A stretch of 64,000 nt of DNA from Streptomyces oceani. GTDB lineage: Bacteria > Actinomycetota > Actinomycetes > Streptomycetales > Streptomycetaceae. The stretch covers positions 94,244 through 158,243 of the forward strand of contig NZ_LJGU01000114.1 in assembly GCF_001751245.1 (NCBI RefSeq). Direction: 5' to 3'. The notes beneath the pieces were generated by a model. The model was given only the letters and a program-made list of their open reading frames with translations. It did not search any database and was not told the origin of the DNA. Each line of letters opens with the position of its first letter. The stretch's first letter is position 1. Below are positions 60,041 through 64,000 of this stretch, piece after piece. Position numbers and translations under genes: made by a program.

Positions 60041-61042
60041 GTGACGACGACCAGACGCAGGACGCGCGGGGCATGCGCCGCCGTGACCGCGGGAGCCCTG
60101 CTGGTGTTGGCCGCCTGCGGCGACTCGGACTCCAGCGGCACGAGCGGGGGCAGCGAGCGGGCGAGCGCCGACACCCGCACGGTGCGGGACACCCTCAACG
60201 GCGACATCGCCGATGTCCCCCGCAACCCCGAACGCGTGGTCGCGCTGTGGCGTACCGGGACCGAACTCGCCGACATGGGCGTCAAGCCCGTGGCCGCGTT
60301 GGAGGGCGAGTTCACCAAGCGGGAACTCGATGCCAAAACCTTCGCGAAGGTGAAGGACGTACCCACGGTCGGCAGCTTCGAGGGCGTGGACGTGGAGAAG
60401 GTCCTGAACGCGGACCCCGACCTGATCGTCGGCATGGACCACGGCGGCCTCAGTATCGACTACAAGGAACTGGAGGAGATCGCCCCCACGGTCATCCTCA
60501 AGATCAAGGAACCGACGGACGTTTGGAGGAACTACCCCAAGCTCGCCGACGTGCTCGGCAGGTCCACGGACTTCGCGAAGCGAAACACCGCGCTCGACGA
60601 GAGCCTGACGGCCGTCAAGCGTCGCTTCGGCGAGAAGGTCGACCGAGCCAAGGCTGTCCACCTCAACGTCGAGGGCGGCAAGACCTGGATCTCCACCAGC
60701 AAGTCCCTGACCTGGGAACGGATCGACGCCGCTGGCTTCGACTACCTCGACACCTACACCAAGAAGCCGGAGCGGTACGTGGCGGAGCTCGCCACCGAAA
60801 ACCTGCCGGACCTGCACGACGCCGACGTGATCCTCTACTCCGTCGACCTGCACGGCAGGAAGACCCCGGATCTGGACAAGCTCCTGAAAACCGAGTCCTT
60901 CCAACGACTCCCCGCCGCGAAGGTGGACAACGTCTTCCCCGTCACCTCCGGCACCATCTACACCTTCCCCGCCGCCAAGCAGCAGGTGCGGGAACTCACC
61001 AGCGCCGCCAAGCGGTTCACACCCGAAGGGAAGTCCTCCTGA
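60041..61042 (+). CDS. Iron-siderophore binding lipoprotein
   Basis: A 333-residue binding protein with a lipobox signal (LLVLAACGDS). NPERVVALWRTGTELADMGV, VDVEKVLNADPDLIVGMDHG and EIAPTVILKI follow the FecB/FepB pattern. GTG 60041 is preferred because GGAG lies 5 bases before it; an in-frame ATG at 60029 would add four residues. It is divergent from its permeases and ATPase across a shared iron box and overlaps the reductase-methyltransferase gene (TGATG). Confidence 0.9.
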   Translation: MTTTRRRTRGACAAVTAGALLVLAACGDSDSSGTSGGSERASADTRTVRDTLNGDIADVPRNPERVVALWRTGTELADMGVKPVAALEGEFTKRELDAKTFAKVKDVPTVGSFEGVDVEKVLNADPDLIVGMDHGGLSIDYKELEEIAPTVILKIKEPTDVWRNYPKLADVLGRSTDFAKRNTALDESLTAVKRRFGEKVDRAKAVHLNVEGGKTWISTSKSLTWERIDAAGFDYLDTYTKKPERYVAELATENLPDLHDADVILYSVDLHGRKTPDLDKLLKTESFQRLPAAKVDNVFPVTSGTIYTFPAAKQQVRELTSAAKRFTPEGKSS

Positions 61043-62862
61043 TGGCCGGCCCCGAGCACCAGCCGTACCCGATCTACGTCCGCGAACTCGAGGTCCTGGC
61101 GGCCTTCGACGTCACACCGATGATGCGCAGGGTGGTACTCACCGGCGACCAGCTCGGCGCCTTCCGCCACAACGGTTACGCCGTCGAACCCTTCCGCACT
61201 GAGAACGCCGACGACCACGTCAAACTCGTCATCCTCGACGCTCCCGACTCCGTCTCGGCCGCCTCGAGTCCCAGCGACGCCCCGGCCCTCACCCCGCCAG
61301 CACAGGCCGACGGCCACCTCGACTGGACCCGCGAGGCCCTCGGCCGCGCCCGCGACTACACCCCGCGCCGCTACGACCCCGAACAGCGGCGCCTGGAACT
61401 GGACTTCGTCCGGCACGACGGCGGACTGGCGGCCGAGTGGGCCCAGCGTGTGGCTCCCGGCCAGCGGGTGCACGTCGCGGGTCCACGCGGCACGACCGTA
61501 CTGCCCGACGGCATCGACTGGTACTTCCTCGTCGGCGACGAGACCGCGCTGCCCGCGATCGCTCGGCGGATCGAGGAGCTGCCTCCGGACACTCCGGTGA
61601 CCGCCGTGGTCTCGGTGCCCTCCGCCAGCGAGGAACAGACGTTCGCGCACTCCACCGACCTGCACCTGAGCTGGGTACATCGGGACACCGCCGGCCCGGA
61701 CGCACTCATGACGGCCGTACGGGCGGCACCGTGGCGGGACGGGCAGGTCTACGCCTGGGCAGCGGGAGAGGCCGGCATGCTGCGGCCACTGCGCCACTGG
61801 TTCAAACAGGACAAGGGCGTGGCCCCCGGGTTCACGGACATCGCCGGCTACTGGCGCGCGGGCCAGACCCAGCAGGAGATGGGTGAGGCCCTGCACACGC
61901 TGCACCACATGACCGACCTCGGCGTCCCATACGCCGTACGCGCCGCCGTCACGCTCGACCTCGCCGAGCACGTGGCCGACGGCCACCGCACCGTCGCCGC
62001 GCTCGCCAAGGTCATGGACGTCACGCCGGGTGGACTCAACAGACTGTTGCGCGTACTCGCGCACGAAGGCCTTCTCAGCCTCGACACGGAGACCGTCGGG
62101 CTGACGCCCTTCGGCACCGTCCTGTTGGAGGACGCCGCCCACACCCGCCTGGACCGCCGCAACGGCTACTCCCGGCTGGACGACTCCTGGCCGGGACTGT
62201 CACACACGCTGCGCACCGGCACCTCTGCCTTCGTGTACGAGAAGGGGCACGACTTCTGGGCCGAACTCGCCTCCGAGGAGCGCCTGAACCGTACCTTCGA
62301 CGACGTGCTGAGCCACTGGACATCCCTGTGGTCGCCCCCCGCCGTCCGGCAACTGGCGCTCACCGACGAGCACGTCCTCGACATCGGCGGTGGCACTGGC
62401 GCACTCCTCGGCCGGATCCTCACCGCCTACCCGCGCACCACGGGCACGCTGCTGGACCTACCGTCCACGGCCGAGCGCGGTCGCGCCGAACTCGCCGAAC
62501 GGGGACTCGCCGAGCGCGTCCACATCGCGGCCCAGAGCTTCTTCGAAGTACTGCCCGACGACGCCGACGTCTACCTGCTGGCGCAGGTGCTGCACGACTG
62601 GCCGGATCTGGAGTCCGTGGCCCTCCTGCGGCGGGTCGCACAGGCGGCGGGCGAGCGCCGGATCGCGCTGGTGGAGCGGATCAGCGGGGAAGACGACGAC
62701 GAGCACGACGCGCTCTTCGATCTCCTGATGCACGCCGTGTTCGCCAGCGGGGAGCGCACCCTGGACGATTGGACCGGACTGGCCCGGCAGGCGGGACTGC
62801 GGCTGGCCGGCACCACGCGGCTGCGGGAGAACCTTTTCATGATCGAACTGCGCGCGAGCTGA
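61042..62862 (+). CDS. Siderophore-interacting reductase fused to a SAM methyltransferase
   Basis: A 606-residue two-domain protein. Residues 1-270 are a siderophore-interacting protein (NAD(P)H flavin ferric-siderophore reductase): ARDYTPRRYD near 102 is the RxYT flavin motif, LVGDETALPAIARRIEELP binds the nucleotide, and WAAGEAGMLRPLRHWFK closes the fold. From about 285 a second module follows: HHMTDLGVPYAVRAAVTLDL (dimerisation helix region), LDIGGGTGALLGRIL near 446 (SAM motif I) and LAQVLHDWPDLESVALLRRV, as in O-methyltransferases of the COMT/Methyltransf_2 type. The frame is continuous with no sign of an assembly join. The first domain should release iron; the methyltransferase substrate is unknown. 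Confidence 0.9.
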   Translation: MAGPEHQPYPIYVRELEVLAAFDVTPMMRRVVLTGDQLGAFRHNGYAVEPFRTENADDHVKLVILDAPDSVSAASSPSDAPALTPPAQADGHLDWTREALGRARDYTPRRYDPEQRRLELDFVRHDGGLAAEWAQRVAPGQRVHVAGPRGTTVLPDGIDWYFLVGDETALPAIARRIEELPPDTPVTAVVSVPSASEEQTFAHSTDLHLSWVHRDTAGPDALMTAVRAAPWRDGQVYAWAAGEAGMLRPLRHWFKQDKGVAPGFTDIAGYWRAGQTQQEMGEALHTLHHMTDLGVPYAVRAAVTLDLAEHVADGHRTVAALAKVMDVTPGGLNRLLRVLAHEGLLSLDTETVGLTPFGTVLLEDAAHTRLDRRNGYSRLDDSWPGLSHTLRTGTSAFVYEKGHDFWAELASEERLNRTFDDVLSHWTSLWSPPAVRQLALTDEHVLDIGGGTGALLGRILTAYPRTTGTLLDLPSTAERGRAELAERGLAERVHIAAQSFFEVLPDDADVYLLAQVLHDWPDLESVALLRRVAQAAGERRIALVERISGEDDDEHDALFDLLMHAVFASGERTLDDWTGLARQAGLRLAGTTRLRENLFMIELRAS

Positions 62863-62947
62863 CAAGGACACCCACACACCGCGGGACAGGGGTCCGTCCA
62901 GGCCACGCTTGAGCCCGGCGTCTGGGGCCCGCGCGTGACGTAACCCG

Positions 62948-62983
62948 TTCCGGTTGTTCCCCGTGCGCGGGGAACAACCGGAA
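62948..62983 (+). terminator. Very strong terminator hairpin
   Basis: A perfect 16-bp stem (TTCCGGTTGTTCCCCG and its complement) with a 4-base TGCG loop, 86 bases after the reductase-methyltransferase stop. No repeat units flank it. It separates the siderophore operon from the tRNA gene. Confidence 0.85.
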
Positions 62984-63038
62984 GGAGGCAGGGTGGAGCG
63001 CGGCTCGCTGTCATGCGTTCCCGCACGAGTCTGGTAAG

Positions 63039-63123
63039 TGTCCGAGGGGGGACTTGAACCCCCACGCCCGATAAAGGGCACTAGCACCTCAAGCTAGCGC
63101 GTCTGCCATTCCGCCACCCGGAC
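63039..63123 (-). tRNA. tRNA-Leu (anticodon GAG)
   Basis: Read leftward, GTCCGGG pairs with CTCGGAC as the acceptor stem, followed by GTGGCGGAATGGCAGAC. The anticodon stem CTAGC/GCTAG encloses TTGAGGT, giving GAG, which reads CUC and CUU. A long variable arm (GTGCCC..GGGCGT) marks a class II tRNA, and GGTTCAAGTCC is the T loop. The discriminator is A and CCA is not encoded. Confidence 0.96.
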
Positions 63124-63290
63124 AGGTGTCGCGACCCGGACGCCGCCGTGTCGCCGAGACACCATAACAAGTCGTGCGGGCTCCCCTCACCTCAGTTCCC
63201 CCGTTCTCCGGACGCGGACGCGGATCTGACCTCGCGGGCGGCGCCAATCGCGCCAGACTGCACGGTAGCGCCCCGAGAGGCTCGCCCTCG

Positions 63291-64000
63291 TCAGTCCCGC
63301 CCGCAGGTACGCAACGCGCGCAGGTGCTGGCTGGAGCGGCGGGCCGTGCTGAGCGAGCCGGCGGGGTTCGCCTCCGGGTCGACGGCGTCGTCACGTTCCA
63401 CCGCCCAGTGGTGCCGGCGTCGGTGGCCCGGAAGCCGGCCGACCTCGCTGAGGAAGTGCTGGTAGTCGATGTCGCCGTCGCCGACGTCGGTCATCCGGTA
63501 GCCGTCCGGGAGGTCCTCGTCGTGCTCCCCGTCCTTGACGTGGAAGAGCGGGAACCGGTCCGGCGCCGCCCGCACGTAGTCCAGCGGCTCGAACGGCGCC
63601 GGGCTGCCGTCCGGCCGTACGCTGTACTTGTGCTGCCCGGCGAAGGCCCAGTAGATGTCCATCTCCAGGTACACCAGCTCCGGGTCGGTCTCCTCCAGCA
63701 GCAGGTCGTAGAGCCGTACGTCCGGGCGGTCGGTGGCGAAGCCGAACTCGTCGGCGTGGTTGTGCTGGTAGAACTTCAGGCCGCGGGCCCGGGCCGCCGC
63801 GCCGTACACGTTGAACTCCTCGGCCGCGCGCTTCCACGCGTCGACGGTGTCACCGTAGCGGTTCGGGCTCGACGGGGTGCCGACGTGGGTCAGGCCGAGG
63901 GCCTGCGCGTCGTCGAGGACCTGTTCCAGTCGGGTGGCGAAGGTGTACGCGTCCGGGTCACCGCCGTCGGCGTGGTAGCCGACGTGGCTGCCGAGGCCGC
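63291..64000 (-). CDS. Sugar phosphate isomerase/epimerase-like TIM barrel protein, 5' end outside window
   Basis: Partial: the frame is open to the window edge, so the N-terminus is missing. The visible part reads GLGSHVGYHADGGDPDAYTF and then LEQVLDDAQALGLTHVGTPS, followed by GLKFYQHNHADEFG, LVYLEMDIYWAFAGQH, FPLFHVKDGEH and GDGDIDYQHFLSEVGR. These are the metal-binding strands of the xylose isomerase-like (AP endonuclease 2) family. The end (RSSQHLRALRTCGRD) is typical of secreted Streptomyces homologues. The exact reaction is unknown. Confidence 0.85.
   Translation of the reverse strand, partial: GLGSHVGYHADGGDPDAYTFATRLEQVLDDAQALGLTHVGTPSSPNRYGDTVDAWKRAAEEFNVYGAAARARGLKFYQHNHADEFGFATDRPDVRLYDLLLEETDPELVYLEMDIYWAFAGQHKYSVRPDGSPAPFEPLDYVRAAPDRFPLFHVKDGEHDEDLPDGYRMTDVGDGDIDYQHFLSEVGRLPGHRRRHHWAVERDDAVDPEANPAGSLSTARRSSQHLRALRTCGRD

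Noticed and set aside
62948-62983. Hairpin resembling a CRISPR repeat (GTTCCCC..GGGGAAC)
   Set aside because: It occurs once, no spacer-repeat pattern or cas genes are present, and its position after an operon fits a terminator.

Overview
The window is high-GC DNA with GTG/TTG starts, many 4-base stop/start overlaps, Tat-type signal peptides and DasR- and iron-box-like sites. Together these point to Streptomyces or a close actinobacterial relative; the species cannot be named from sequence alone.

0.8-27 kb is a glycan-foraging island. A leftward operon (10668 to 824) encodes a sugar-binding lipoprotein, two ABC permeases, a GH5_18-like beta-mannosidase, a GH38 alpha-mannosidase and an exported GH85 endo-beta-N-acetylglucosaminidase. 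This is the enzyme set expected for releasing N-glycans outside the cell, importing them and trimming them to mannose and GlcNAc. A divergent LacI regulator sits beside two near-palindromic operators. The GH85 gene is broken by a 26-bp tandem duplication. Next come GH20 and GH84 hexosaminidases with DasR-like sites, a GntR regulator, a GH29-GH95 alpha-fucosidase pair, a leftward L-fucose oxidation operon (fuconate dehydratase, ketodeoxyfuconate dehydrogenase, fucose dehydrogenase, fuconolactonase) and another GH20 with a dre site. One 13-bp operator sequence occurs in front of both the fucosidase pair and the fucose operon.

27-41.8 kb is mixed: a GT2 glycosyltransferase, a decayed XRE/DUF397 pair, an RsbW-like ATPase, a RibD-C reductase, a DUF2267 protein, a LigD-type phosphoesterase, a peptidase E/IclR pair divergent from a DUF1177-NCS1 permease-M20 operon, a phospholipase D-family synthase and an unknown membrane protein, then about 0.76 kb without a convincing gene.

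41.8-56 kb holds a second sugar or sugar-acid locus: SSS symporter, Gfo/Idh oxidoreductase, SDR, SMP-30 lactonase, Zn-alcohol dehydrogenase, DapA-type aldolase, amidohydrolase, enolase-superfamily dehydratase and FAH hydrolase. These promoters share a TTCGGTGATGCCGAAC-like palindrome, probably bound by the IclR protein encoded in the middle. In two cases the palindrome covers the start codon. An iron-siderophore uptake operon lies inside this locus.

56-62.9 kb carries a MerR-controlled deazaflavin-type nitroreductase and a complete second siderophore system (ATPase, two permeases, binding protein) with divergent iron box. It ends in an unusual fusion of a siderophore-interacting reductase and a SAM methyltransferase. 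A strong terminator, tRNA-Leu(GAG) and the 3' part of a sugar isomerase-like gene close the window.
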